A model generated the notes under the pieces. The model saw nothing but the letters and a program-made list of their open reading frames with translations, did not search any database and was not told the origin of the DNA. From the NCBI GenBank assembly GCA_910589415.1, contig OU342634.1:26719144-26783143 (forward strand): a stretch of DNA of 64,000 bases. The letters are read 5' to 3'. The DNA is from Malachius bipustulatus (taxonomy: Eukaryota > Arthropoda > Insecta > Coleoptera > Melyridae). Shown in pieces: positions 47,546 to 59,029 of the stretch (its first letter is position 1; each line of letters starts with the position of its first letter). The translations under genes were made by a program, and so were the position numbers.

Positions 47546-48180
47546 CTAATTGATGGACCTGCATCTTGCGGTATTATTGTTGGTCCTGGTAAAACAATAA
47601 TAATTATCACCAACGATCTTATATTTAATTAAATACAAAACACAATGATTCTGTAGATAAGAGCTCGCAACTGGAAGATTAATTAAAAGGAAGGTATTTT
47701 TTAAATAGTTGATTTTTTGTTCTAGCGTTGATATTTACGAAGAAGGGTTCTCAGATGACGAAACCGAGTGGAAGCTTGTTTCCTGACAGCTTCCCGGACT
47801 TGGAACGTGAGGAAATTAGGAAATTATCGCCGTTCGTATCTACTTTCATTCACTGCATCGGCCATATTTATATGCCGCTTGGGTATTGTGTGGAAATCGC
47901 TGCGAGACTTATATCTGGAACGGACAGTCCCTTCTGGGATGGAAATAGACTTTCTTCTCCCTGCTGCATCTGCTAATTTTCTTTCCATTATATATCGGAA
48001 TCGAATCGGTACAAAATAAGGAAAAATAAGCTTCTTTTTTTCTCGATGGTTGTTCCGTATAGTAAGACTCATATATCAGTGAGCTATCATGGAACATGAT
48101 GACGTCATCCTGCTAATACTCTGAATGCTCTGATGACACCTTGATTTAGAAGTTTATGAACGTGATTTACCGTAATAATG
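47546..48180. other. Region with overlapping open frames, no product recognised
   Basis: Between 47728 and 48072 two plus frames and one minus frame are each open for about 82 codons, in a locally less AT-rich segment. Amino-acid patterns (for example SPFVSTFIHCIGHIYMPLGY) show no known motif, and mutual overlap means at most one can be real. A single exon is possible. Confidence 0.3.
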
Positions 48181-48330
48181 ATATTTCTACACTTAAGGTC
48201 TAGAATATTTCTACCCCCTCGGATTCCATTTATATAAATCATCCGCATGAGGAAGAGTCTTCAGTCTTGAAATGTAAGGAAGCGGTGTATAAAATAAATA
48301 ATATACTAGAAATAAATTGTGCTATTAAAT
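48180..48330 (+). mobile_element. LTR-like promoter fragment, copy A
   Basis: This segment matches 58090-58245 read on the opposite strand, over about 150 bp. Shared ordered features are a TAGAATATTTCTAC box, a TATA box (TTTATATAAAT at 48211), the phrase GGAAGAGTCTTCAGTCTTG with an arthropod initiator TCAGTC about 35 nt after TATA, an AATAAA cluster, and TTGTGCT...GTTTAC. TATA, initiator and polyadenylation signal packed into 120 bp suggest a retroviral-type LTR; a duplicated host promoter is the alternative. LTR ends were not located. Confidence 0.4.
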
Positions 48331-48589
48331 GTGTTTACAAATAGGTACTACTCCTTTCAACTTTAATCCGTTACAATAATATGCATTTCAAACTTCATTG
48401 CGGTTTATTTGATTCAAATTCCTTGCAGTGATATTTTTCAAAAAAAAGATTTCAAGATTACGTAGGTAATTCCCGGGAAAATCTCATACTTGGGCCAACC
48501 TTCTGTGTCTGGCAGTGGCTAGAGTTTGATTATCCAGTTTTTGACCTGAACTCTATTTCTGTGCCTGTGAGATAAAAAAGTCAACAGTC

Positions 48590-48806
48590 AGGTGCCAGAT
48601 AAATACGCGAAACAATCGCATTTAGAAGCACCGGGGAATCGATCTCTTGTTGACAGAGATAACTCTCAAGAACGTAGGTCGTATTCCATTCGATTGAGGA
48701 TTCCTTCCGCTTTCGAGATAAGGCCGTCGCTCCACCAGCTCGATTACGTCGGCCGCCCGCTGATACAAAGGCCAAATCCCCTTTCATTTCGATCTAGCCC
48801 GGTGTA
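48590..48806 (+). other. GC-richer block with a 70-codon frame
   Basis: The plus frame 48592-48807 and a minus frame 48581-48787 overlap in a block that is clearly less AT-rich than its surroundings. Neither translation (for example NRSLVDRDNSQERRSY on plus) is recognised. It may be an exon or an old regulatory element; neither strand shows decisive splice sites. Confidence 0.25.
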
Positions 48807-49559
48807 AATCATTCTAACCTGAATTCTGGATGAAAGAAATCCTAGTCTGAATATTCCGACCGGGACCTTTCATCCTAAAAAATACGCCAAAGAAGGAGCG
48901 ATGTAAGTCGCCTTGTCTGGAGGTTTTGTGAAAAAGTTTGAAATTTTATCAGGAAATTTTTATAGAAAATTCATTACACGACTTGAAGCTTTTAGGTCAT
49001 TAAAAAACAAACTAGAACTCACTTTTAGCATGACTCTGTAACAAAGTGAGTTTTAAATTTTGTTACGATTCTTTCGTCTGGGGAAAAGACTTCTTAAAAG
49101 TAGAATTTTTTTTCGAGTTTTTATCTTGTGCTTGTTTCACGACCCCTAAATGTTTTTGTCGTAAAGAGACTGTTTCTTTGATGTTTTTAGACTAAAGGTG
49201 GCCCATCAAAAACGGAATATTAAAAAATTGAACGAATATATTTTCATAGAGAGGTACAACAATACAATTTTTTATTGAAATGGATGCTTACATTTAAAAA
49301 ATATTTAAACTGAAAAATTGTATTTTTTAGTTTTATCAATTTTAAATGACAAGATGTTATTTTTTAACATGTTCCCATTAACTCGCTTTCAGTCCTGCAA
49401 TCGATTTTCAACTAACTTCCCGATGAATTAGAGACTTGTAACTTTAACAATAGCTATCAGAACTGAATGCCAATGCAATACTAACTCGCTTTCTTCTCCG
49501 ACTGTTTTTTGTTTTTGGAAATTCCTTAGGCGTGCGCGCCATTGTTCAAAAGGTTTATT
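48807..49559. other. Unannotated stretch
   Basis: No gene or repeat recognised. Confidence 0.45.
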
Positions 49560-50290
49560 AAAAAAGCTGAAAAATGCTATGAAATGAGCTTCTTAATTCG
49601 AACGACACACTTCGAACAGCTTCACAAAAATAAATGAAAATAAGAACTTGTACTGCATTTTACAATCTGTTTTCGTGTGCTCCGAGTGTGGTCCGAGTGT
49701 GCTGTGCGATTTGAGAAGCTCATTTCATAGCATTTTTGCTGTATACTCTCCAAATCCGATGACGTGTTTTCCCGAAAGTGGATCAAAAATTAAACATTTT
49801 GAAATGATTTCCAATGCATTTCGAGGGACATTTAGGGACATGAAGGAAACGAATTCTGCGGAAAAATTGAAAATTGAAGCTTGGGCAGTTACAAGTTCTA
49901 ACTTTGATCTTACAATGTGAAACTGCTCGAAGTTCGATTTGAGAAGCTAGTTTCATAGCATTTTTCCTGTACTTTCCGATATCGGTGCCAGTTTTTCTGA
50001 AAGACGATCGCAAATTGTGCTTTTCTGTAAAAAAAGTGAGTATTTTTTTTTTCAAGTACGGCTCTGGTTACTATAGATATAAAGTTCTGGCAATAGACTA
50101 TCCGTAAATTCGTAGTACGACAGCTTTTGAAGCGATTTACAATTAATTTTGACGTAGGTACATTTAGAAACGAATTGTGCGGAAAAATTTAAAATTTAAG
50201 TTTTGGCAGGTGCAAGTTCTAGCTTTGATCTTATTTTGTGAAACTGGTAGAAGTTTGATTTAAAAAGCTCATTTGATATCATGGTGAATC
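49560..50290. repeat. Irregular tandem repeat of GATTTGAGAAGCTCATTTCATAG
   Basis: The phrase GATTTGAGAAGCT(C/A) followed by TTTCATAGCATTTTT begins at 49708 and 49936, with a diverged copy at 50255; its inverse (AATGCTATGAAATGAGCTTC) is at 49572. The block GGAAACGAATTCTGCGGAAA ... CAAGTTCTAACTTTGATCTTA (49842-49915) recurs at 50168-50240. Spacing is irregular (227 and 320 bp). Frames across it are fortuitous. Confidence 0.75.
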
Positions 50291-50508
50291 AATTCACCAT
50301 AGTCATAATCTCATGCTTTTTCATACTCTTACGTTTAAAGGGGTCTTATGCAAAAGATGCTTAAAATTTATTTCGAAATTTCACACAAATACTACACTAA
50401 AAAGCAGAGCTTTTTTATATAAAAGTAGGTACCTACCACGTTTTTCCCATGAACTAAACATCTGAAATAATTTTTAATTGCTTTAAATAGTATATTATTG
50501 TGAAACAA

Positions 50509-50576
50509 GTGCGGAAAAGAGAAAATTTCTCGTCTCGTGTCACAATTCTCACGAGTGTGAAATTTCTTTTCCGCAC
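50509..50576. repeat. 68-bp palindrome GTGCGGAAAAGA...
   Basis: GTGCGGAAAAGAGAAAATTTC at the left pairs with GAAATTTCTTTTCCGCAC at the right, with further partial pairing (CACTCGTGAG-type words) towards the centre. It resembles a minimal MITE or a hairpin end. It lies about 40 bp beyond the 3' end of the open frame at 50619-50828. Confidence 0.65.
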
Positions 50577-50618
50577 GTGATACACACAGTACTTTTCCTA
50601 CGACCACAATTTAACAGA

Positions 50619-50828
50619 TTATTTATTTAACAAATTTAACACATAAATTATTTTTTCTGACAATGCTCTGCTTTTATGACCTTTTCTCCAATTTATGAAA
50701 TGTTTATAAGCAGATTCGTATTTTTCTCTCGAAACTACAGGTAGCAAATTCAAAGAACACAAACCTGCTTGTTTTCTGACTTCAGGTGGTGTATTTTCTG
50801 CTTCAGATTCAGAGGAATCACAATCCAT
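50619..50828 (-). CDS. Possible Crypton / tyrosine-recombinase-type N-terminus
   Basis: The minus-strand frame MDCDSSESEAENTPPEVRKQ continues with a leucine-rich LNLLPVVSREKYESAYKHF, INWRKGHKSRALSEK and stops at 50619. An acidic start, then LLP..S...YE..Y..F..W and S...-V is the N-terminal pattern I associate with insect tyrosine-recombinase-like (Crypton-type) proteins. This is family recall, not a search result. Only about 69 codons are present, so the catalytic domain is absent; it may be a first exon or a truncated copy. The ATG at 50828 has no upstream support. Confidence 0.4.
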   Translation of the reverse strand: MDCDSSESEAENTPPEVRKQAGLCSLNLLPVVSREKYESAYKHFINWRKGHKSRALSEKIIYVLNLLNK

Positions 50829-51514
50829 TATAATGATAGGTAACTAAAGTTTATTTTTTCAGACTACCTAGGTAGGTAGATATTATTTTCAATTCTACCA
50901 ATGACTTCTTAATATTACTATTATATACTGTTAAATCGTTGAATTCTACCGACAATATTATTATTATTTATTATTAGACTCCGTATAAACTAAAAATAAG
51001 TGACGTGAGCGTGGAGACGTGGTAGATAATAACAATGATTTAAGAGAGGTTAGTATATCATTGATATGCAACTTCTACACAACGCAGGCGCTGTGCGTCG
51101 TCGATTGGAGTTATAGTAGGTTCAAAATAAGAAGTCGCCTTTCGTATTAAGAAGGTACAAAAGCAGTAGTAATAGCCTAGCAGTGGGGAGTATACCATAA
51201 ACTGGTGAATATTTGTAAACATACTTTTGGCGTGCAGAAGTACTCAAACAGTTTCTTTTCATTCGAGAAATATAAAAATATGTAATGTAGTTTTATTGGA
51301 AATTATAACTGGTTCAATTTATAAAATAATTGAATCATTTTGAATTAATTGCAAAAAAAAATTGAAAAATGATACTTTTAATAATCAAAGCCTTGTTAGT
51401 TAAAAAATGAAAATAACCCAAATGAATAAATAAATAAATTAACTTGAACATATAATTTGGTTTATTATTGTTAATTATTATCGGTAATACAAAATTGAAA
51501 ATAATACAAGTTAT
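50829..51514. other. Unannotated stretch
   Basis: No gene or repeat landmark recognised. Confidence 0.45.
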
Positions 51515-51813
51515 TTGGCTTGGAATATTTCATAAGAATTTTTTTCTTTTCTAAGATGCTGCAAAAAAAGCATTTTGCAACAACGGTTTTGATACCTTGA
51601 CTACCTACATTGTTAGAAATTAGACGAAATTACCAAATACCAACTGTTATCGTGATAAACGTTGCCAAATTTATTCTTCAATATTTTGCTTATATCTTTT
51701 AAAATGTAGCTCTGGATTTTCTTTTATTATTTTTTTATTTTTCCCGTATACTTTACTGAGTATCCCCTACAATGTACTGAACAGTTTATCCGTCATTTTC
51801 TTAACACCCTGTA
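51515..51813 (-). mobile_element. Half copy of the ACAGGGTGTTAAGAAAATG element
   Basis: Read on the minus strand from 51813, ACAGGGTGTTAAGAAAATGA, GATAAACTGTTCAGTACATT, AGATATAAGCAAAATATTGA, GATAACAGTTGGTATTTGGT and GTCTAATTTCTAACAATG follow the same order as 28888-29180. Homology ends near GGCTTGGAATATTTC (51515). Only one terminal repeat is present, so it is a truncated copy. Confidence 0.8.
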
Positions 51814-53446
51814 TATCGCTGATATCTAATTTTTTTTCAACTAAGAATTAATAACAAAATGCAAATTCTGGTGGGTAGTAAATAAACAAAATATTGTAAC
51901 TTGTTAGGAACCTCTGGAGTAAACCTGGTATGGAAACAAATTCTATACCTGTAATGTTTACCCTTATTGTTAGATTTCTTCAACCTAACTACAGGGGTTT
52001 TATTACCATGACAGATTTCTCTTTTCAGAATAACTACACCCATTAGCTTCCGTTAAGCCGATAGGCGACTTCTTATTTTGAACCTACTATAGTAGAGGCA
52101 CGTAGAGGTGTGCGAGTTATTTTCACGATCACGTTTGTGAATTTGATTTGAATGCTACCAATGCTGTTATTAGCGATCAACTCGTAAATTTTAATAATTA
52201 CTGCCACAAGATAATAATGAGTATATTTTATAGTCTTGTCGGGTTCTATGTTATCCCATTTGTGTTTATTTTATTACCTTGAAGCTTTAAATCAATAGTT
52301 ATTCCATTAACAATAAGTAACAGTTGAGTTCTCAGTTACCGCCCATCACAATTGTTTATATTAAAAAACTGTACGGAAACGATTTTTGGCTATGCGTTAT
52401 ATCACTTTGTCGAACAGTTTTGGATACTTGAGAAATCTGCTAGTTTGCGCACAAAAAACGATGCGCAAAGTAGTGTTTTGTATAGTGGTCGTAGGAAAAA
52501 TGCTTTTAAGATTTAAATAGATAAACGTGGGGCATGCAATCAAACACAGTAAATGTGTAGAGAGTAAAGTTGATTACAACTATGGATAAAATTTCCTACT
52601 TTTTATTTTTAAATCTTACTAGTAGGTATTTCCATTCGATAGCTATCGAAAATTATTTTATACTTTTAGTCCGTGCTAAAAAATGGAAAGACTATAGAAG
52701 AAAAAATTAAAAAATAACTTCCAGAAATTAGAGAAATATGTAAATATATTTTGAAAGGTATTCATAATGAAGTTCATTATGTATATCAGCCCTGCTGACA
52801 TCAAAGCTGAGCAGGCCTTTTCCGACATTTCACGTAAAACAGCCTGCACTGCACATGTTATTCCACTGTAGTGTATTTACTACCCTGGACTACGAATGAC
52901 AAGGGAAATATCATTATGCAGCTGAGTAATTCCTTCCTCGGTTACCATGAGCGTAGAATTCTATGAAATATATTTATCTTCGTACCACCATCAATAATTA
53001 GAAATTAACTTAATGCAGAGGTAGCTACACTTTCTTTGAAAATTCAGTATGTGGGTACATTAATTTGACTGTTTCACTCATCTTAAAAATTTTCAAATAA
53101 TCTGACCAATCAGAAATGAGACACAACGTGTTGTTTTCGCGAAAACACTAGCTACCCTGTCGTTCAAATTCTGAAATTCTGATTGGTTTATCAGCATGGC
53201 ATTTTCTACGTCGAAACCATGGCTACAGATCGCTTAAACAATGTAAAGTTTGACAGTTTGCTGCACGTCAAAATGAATTAAAATTTTTTGACCTTTCACT
53301 TTATTCGTCAAATAGTGTAATAAAATACGACTCGCGATTGAATTTATCTTATAAGTCTGTATTTTATTTCTAAACGCAACTGAGTTGCTTAAAGAAAACA
53401 CCAGACTCGTCCTGCGGACTCGTGGTCCAAAAATCGAAAAAAAAAA
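51814..53446. other. Unannotated stretch
   Basis: No gene supported. The phrase AGTGGTCGTAGGAAAAATG (52483) is shared, inverted, with TTTCCTACGACCACAA at 50595, suggesting worn copies of one repeat. Confidence 0.4.
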
Positions 53447-54704
53447 ATAGTAACGGATTACCGCCGGTGCCATCACATGCAGAATAGCCCTCAAATCCTA
53501 ACTGCACAGTTTTCTACTCAAATTTTACACTTTCTTTTTTCACTGACCACTTAGTGCAAAAATTGCTTTTTGTTTGGTTTTTTGCTTATAAAAGAAAAAC
53601 TGATGGAATTTAAATGGTAGATACCAACAGAAGATTTACGAAAAACAAAACACGAAGAAAATGAGAGCAGAAACAACCCGATCGGAGAAAACAAAAGAAA
53701 AAAGAAAAGAAAAAAAGCTTTTTTTTCCAAAATTGTTAACGTCGTCGCAGTTTTTTAGGTGTAGTGCAGGTTCTTCGCGAGATAGTTGATATTGAGAGGT
53801 ATTTCCTATGTGCAAAACCCAGACGCTGTCGGGTGATTATTTTTCACGTAATTACAATTAAAGTTCTCCATACCATATTTTGTAGCGAGGCTGGATGTCT
53901 GGAGGCCGTAAGATTCGAATTCATCAAACGGATTAGGAAATAGAAGTTTTCAGCTATAAAACATGAATCTTCGTTTCCCGTTTAAACGCTGAAAATGGGT
54001 AAAAATTGCGCGCAGACATAAGCGAAAATGACCGACAGCACAGCGCGAGAGTGGGGATAGCAGATGATGGCCACAAAAGCGTTTGCATTATATTGTCTTC
54101 CCTCCAAATGCTGTTCTAGCCCCCTCTCGCGCGCTTGTTTTCGCCCATGTTTGCGCGCAATTTTTACTTATTTTCAACATTTAAATGGAAAACGAAGTTC
54201 GAAGTTTTATAACTGAACATTTCTTTTTTACAAATCCGTTCGATAAATAATTCGAATTGGACGACCTGCAGAGCATCCAGCTTCGCTGCAAAATATGGTA
54301 CGGAGAACTTCTAATTATTGCAATTAGGCGAAAACTAGTTATCTGCCAGCGCCTGAGTTTTGCACACAGAAATCAACTTAAAAACTGGCGACGTTACGAA
54401 TTTTTGAAAAAAATTCTGTTTTCTTTTCTCCCCTATTAATACCGATTGGATTGTTTCCAAATACATTATCTAGTGTATTTGTTGTTTCAGTCTCATTTTC
54501 TTCGTATTTTAATTCTCAACAAAGCAACCATTGGGACCATTTAGATTATTTTATGGACACCTTTTTATTTATAAGCAAAAACACAAAAAATGTGATATTT
54601 TGCACTATTGGTAAAAAAAGGAAAATGGCAAGAATAGAAAACTGAGGAGTTAGGATCTGAGGAGCTATTTTGCGAGTGATGGCATCAGCGGTATCTGTTA
54701 CTAT
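53447..54704. repeat. 1.26-kb diverged palindrome, ~600-bp arms
   Basis: The left arm 53447-54071 and the right arm 54102-54704 are inverse relatives along their whole length, with gaps. Paired landmarks from outside in are ATAGTAACGGATTACCGCC with GGTATCTGTTACTAT; TCCTAACTGCACAGTTTTCT with AGAAAACTGAGGAGTTAGGA; ACGAAGAAAATGAGA with TCTCATTTTCTTCGT; TGTGCAAAACCCAGACGCTG with its complement near 54345; AGTTCTCCATACCATATTTTG with 54285-54310; and TTGCGCGCA...GCGCGAGAG at the centre. Divergence is substantial and no end motif is shared with the ACAGGGTG elements. No coding sequence is recognised. Confidence 0.75.
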
Positions 54705-54889
54705 GTTTGTCAAGAAAAATTGCTTTGTCTATTTGATATAAATCATCGCGGGGTTTTCTCGAGTGTAAACAGGTAGTTCATAACCCTAAAACCCTAAACA
54801 ATCTATCTTCTACAAAGAATGAAGAAAATAAGGTACTCATGGAGATAATAAACTCGGCAGTTTTTCGTCATCGATAGCTTTTCTAACAG

Positions 54890-55035
54890 CTCTGATGAGG
54901 CAGGCCATCGCTGGCGTCGCCGTGATCCTCTTCTCCATGGATGGGGCGGACCGTTCGGTGGTGCTTGAACCGTCGCTTCATGGGCAGGCAGGCTGTCAGT
55001 GAACCTTCACGATGTTTCTCTCCGACGAGGCAGGG
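54890..55035. other. GC-rich block, possible exon or UTR
   Basis: This is among the most GC-rich stretches in the window. On the plus strand an acceptor-like TTTTCTAACAG (54880-54890) precedes a 35-codon frame starting MRQAIAGVAVILFSMDGADR; on the minus strand a 53-codon frame contains MKRRFKHHRTVRPIHGEEDH. Neither is recognised and the strand is undecided. Confidence 0.3.
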
Positions 55036-56477
55036 TTGCGTATTCCTTATATTCATTCTGCAACCTGAATTCCTGTATAATAACTATAAAGTATTTTAAT
55101 GTGGCACTTTTTTGAGTAAACATAAATAGACATATTACTCAGTATTGTTGGGAACAGTTAATTGGTCTTTATCGAAAACTTGAGTATTATAATTCACAGG
55201 ATTCTATCACTGTCATTTTTTGACTAAATGGTTATTGCGGTAAGTGTAAAAGTTGTTGTTTATAGTGACAATTTACGGACAAAATAAAAATCGCACTGCA
55301 TCTGGAACCAAACAAGGCGTCTCGATTCCCAAGTTCGTCACAAGAACAAAAGAAGTTTAACATTCTCAAACAACGTCCGCAGGACGTATACTGCATGCAG
55401 TACAAATTCTGGAGCTCGCAGAAAATAACATCAATCGAATTGTTCGAGTTCTCGCAAACCAAGTTAATTTCCCTCGTTTCACCTCGTGGAAAATAAAGAG
55501 GAAAATGAATCTCCCCGTAACCATTGCCAGCATATTCAAGCCCCGGAGCCACCAAATTACCTTCCCAACGCCTAGTTTGTTTTGGAAACGGATTTCAGGT
55601 AAACACGTTGCTGATGGACGTTTCTGTATTTTACTTAATTTTATTAACAAACCTCGCTAAGCCTAAATAGAGTCATGAGCATATATCGTATCAGTGAACT
55701 AAAGAGAAACTCTCTGTTAGTTTAGAATACGTTTTCCAACAAAGAAATTGAAATTATTACCAAAATCTTCCCGGCAAATTAGTTGGTTAATTTTTTACAT
55801 GGAGTTGCTATTAATTTACTTGAGTTCTTAAGTTCTTAACTTTACTTCTTAAGTTTATTAGGAAATTTAACCCTTTACTACGAGTAAAAAAAAAAGATTT
55901 GATGTTTCAATGTTACAAAAGTAACATAAGCCCATCATTCATCAAGTGGTGTAAGTTTTTTTCTTAATCAGGACGCCCCTGAACGACAGTCCCGTGTGTC
56001 ATGAGCACGGTAATGTGACTCCTGAATATTTTATTCCCAAGCTGAAGTAATCTTCATTGTAATCTCGTCATCTCGGATGGAATCACTGGCTTATCACATC
56101 AAGGTAGGTGAAGAACTTCCTGATGCAAATGCGATCCTGCCAGATCCATCATTGTTAGTTATCCGGGGAAACTTCATAAAACACTCCGTCTCGATTACCG
56201 TCTCCTTGACAAAAGATAGGCTCGGAATTTTAACTTGAAAACTCAGAGATTCAAAGCCTTTAAGCTAGACATTCTTTCATCTTAAGTGGGCTTAGTTCAA
56301 GCGTATTAGAAATAATAAAATTTATAACACTTTTCTAAGCGATTTTTCAATTTCTAAATAACCAGAATAAATAAGAATGATATTCCTTGACTATTCTTGA
56401 AAGTATATCAGACTCATAAGTCAGTGGGATGGATTTTATGACTCGAGCCTGTTTTCAAAATAAATAAACTCTCCATA
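55036..56477. other. Unannotated stretch
   Basis: Overlapping minus frames at 55232-55650 show no known motif. No paired repeats were noticed. Confidence 0.45.
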
Positions 56478-57333
56478 TATACAGGGTGGACCACGGTATA
56501 CGAAACGGAAGATTATGGCCATGTCTCTGGATTTTAGGATCTTTTTATTTTTGGAGTGGATAGAGACCCGGCAGAGGTACGTTTTAAAATTATATTCATA
56601 ATGTACAGGGTGTCCCAAAAGCATAAAACATATCAAAGTTATGTTTTTTTAAATGGAATGCTCCTATGTTATTGCATTTTTAGATTGTCAGAAAAAAGAA
56701 AATAAGATTGGCTTTTACAGTTGGTGTTTAAATTCAGAAGTTTTTGAGTTATAAACAAGTGAAAATCGTCATTTTTCAAGTTCAAGGCCCTGTAATAGAG
56801 AAAAACGGCTTACATGTTCCTATTTTAACTTTTTATGTACTATCCTATGGTATAGAAACATTTGTGCTTTCTTTGATTTTTTTATTTGGCGACGCGTGGA
56901 GAAATCTCAGAATTTTTCAAATTTTTTATCACCCTGTATAAACATTTCATCTACATCGTAGGATAGTACATGAAAAGCTAAAATAGGGACATGTAAGCCG
57001 TTTTTCTCTATCTTCAGCCGTTTTCGTTGTACAGGGCCATGAACTTGAAAAATGAGGATTTTCACTTGTTTAAGCATTTAAGCACCAACTGTAAAAGCCA
57101 ATCTTATTTTCTCTTTTCAGACAATCTAAAAATGCAATAACATAGGAGCATTCCATTTAAATAAACATAACTTTGATATGTTTCATGCTTTTGGGACATC
57201 CTGTACATTATGAATATAATTTTAAAGCGTACCTCTGCCGGGTCTCTATCCACTCCAAAAATAAAATGATCCTAAAATTCAGAGACACGGCCATAATCTT
57301 CCGTGGCGTATACCGTGAATAACCCATGTATAT
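56478..57333. mobile_element. Palindromic element, ACATGTAAGCCG family, ~370-bp arms
   Basis: The left arm 56478-56848 and right arm 56958-57333 are inverted copies, with ends ATACAGGGTGGACCACGGTA and TACCGTGAATAACCCATGTA. Paired inner words include TAGAGACCCGGCAGAGGTAC, GGAGTGGATAGAGACCC and TAAGATTGGCTTTTACAGTT. An internal pair of the same end motif (GTACAGGGTGTCCCAAAAGC at 56604 and its inverse at 57192) suggests one element nested in the arms of another. The centre contains ATCACCCTGTATAA. No coding capacity. Confidence 0.85.
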
Positions 57334-57874
57334 CCAAAGTTAATATGAGCATTGTGGAAAATCAATTTTCGAAGACAGGGAGAAGAAGTACCTCAATTTA
57401 AAAATATACCACTTTGTCTATGCGTCGTTGGACTCTGCATTCAATTCAGATTCTCCATCAAATATTTGATTAAATACGCTGGGGTTGTTTTGGTTTCCAA
57501 ATTATTATGTAAGCACCTACATCAAATTTAACGTCTCTCGACGTTAAACTAATAAAATGTCATTTATTTAATTTATATCGCCTCTTTTCTTTCATCTTCG
57601 ACGTCAATTAAAAAAGTTTCCTTTTTCTATGCACTCCCAAAAAGTAATGCCCTCCTTCATTAGTGGACAATAATGCCGCGTGAAGATTTTCTCCAGTTTC
57701 AACTCTTCAACTCCTTACCAAAGAGACTACTCTAATAATAAATGAAAAATAGATAAATATAAAGCGCATATTTACTTATTTATTTAAACTTAAAGGAAAT
57801 CTATTACGAATATTTAGATGAAAGTTTTTTTACAAGTTTTTCCTAATTCGTTTCTTTGCATTTTCGACATTTTA
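57334..57874. other. Unannotated stretch
   Basis: AT-rich; no gene or repeat recognised. Confidence 0.45.
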
Positions 57875-58003
57875 GAATATTCTCAACGAACCTTTATTTT
57901 CCTTCATACTCAAACGTTCTTAAACATTCCCGAATATTCTATATTATCCATTCTCAAGATTCACAGGTAGGCCACACCGAGAACCTTCGAGAATATTCAA
58001 GAA
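57875..58003. promoter_or_regulatory. Heat-shock element cluster with a perfect five-unit HSE
   Basis: At 57981-58003 the pattern GAAccTTCgaGAAtaTTCaaGAA places five alternating 3-bp modules at exact 5-bp spacing, the consensus binding site for heat-shock factor trimers. A perfect three-unit site (TTCccGAAtaTTC) lies at 57927-57939 and a two-unit site (GAAtaTTC) at 57875-57882. All 15 specified bases of the five-unit site match. No heat-shock protein frame is seen nearby; the closest promoter-like DNA is the LTR-like segment at 58090-58245. Confidence 0.65.
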
Positions 58004-58089
58004 CTCTCCGGCAATAGATCTCACCAAAACCTACTTGATTTTTTATAGAAAATGACGAGCTACCATATCTAGAGTAAACATATATTTAG

Positions 58090-58245
58090 CACAATTCATT
58101 TTCAGTACATACTTCATTTTATAAATCGAATCACTTCTATTTCAAGAATGAAGACTCTTCCTATGACACGAGTCATTTATATATACAACTGAGGAAGTAG
58201 AAATATTCTACACTGTCATTCTAGAATAACTATTACGTAATACAG
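58090..58245 (-). mobile_element. LTR-like promoter fragment, copy B
   Basis: Minus-strand relative of 48180-48330. Read from 58245 downwards it has TTCTAGAATG, TAGAATATTTCTAC, a TATA box (TATATATAAAT near 58195), GGAAGAGTCTTCATTCTTG, then TTATAAAATGAAG and TTGTGCTAAATAT. The TTCTAGAA is itself a two-module heat-shock site, upstream of TATA. The five-unit HSE lies about 90 bp on the other side. An LTR fragment or a duplicated promoter are both possible. Confidence 0.4.
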
Positions 58246-59029
58246 ATAAAATAAAATAGTTATTCAGGATATTTTGGTTTTCGGAATTAATTTTCCCTCT
58301 TATGGATTATATTCGTTAGTAACAGCATAATCAACAGTATCTTGCGGCTACGAACTGAACTTAGATCCATAACAATTTGGTGTACCTATAAACATAAAAT
58401 ATAATACACTGAATATGTGACATAACCGTATGTTTACATTACATTCCGCAAACCCTAGCAAGCAATGTTTGTTTTGTGGATCATGCACATAATCTCATGA
58501 TTTTGTTTGTTTCGATAGGACGGCTTAGCGTGCAAAAACGTGTATGACTGTTTACATTTTACCTTCGAAATATTAAATTGCTAGAAAGATGACAGGGTTA
58601 ATAAAATATGAATAAACAATAAGTGGATAATAATATACTGATTAAGGGTCCTAAAATTTATAACCACTGGTACTAGTTTCATATCATTTCGATAACATGA
58701 TCTTCTGCAAATGAACGAATTAATTAAATCAACCATCAACCGCGTTCCTTATTATAATACGATGATTTTAAACCTCTCTGGCCCTGGCACTAGCTCAAGG
58801 GCTGCGTTCACTATTCAGATATACACTCCACATCTTCAGGTTGATCAACGATTCACCAGATGGCTCAAAATGGGAACCTATCAGCAACCGCCGGTAATTT
58901 AGTTACACGTAGTCGACTCACAACTTCAAATGTGATTATTTAATGCCACCAAGATATCGGAGGAAGTTCCCGGAAAATAAAGCGAGAGCTGCATCTCCCA
59001 CTTCTTATCTACCTACTTCCCACTAAGCA
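58246..59029. other. Unannotated stretch
   Basis: A 63-codon plus frame (58711-58902) has normal complexity (LSGPGTSSRAAFTIQIYTPH) and ends at a donor-like CCGCCG|GTAATT near 58892, but no family is recognised and no acceptor is clear. Listed here rather than as a gene. Confidence 0.3.

Noticed and set aside
54257..54439. 60-codon frame in the right arm of the 53447-54704 palindrome
   Set aside because: The matching left arm does not keep this frame, so there is no sign of coding constraint.
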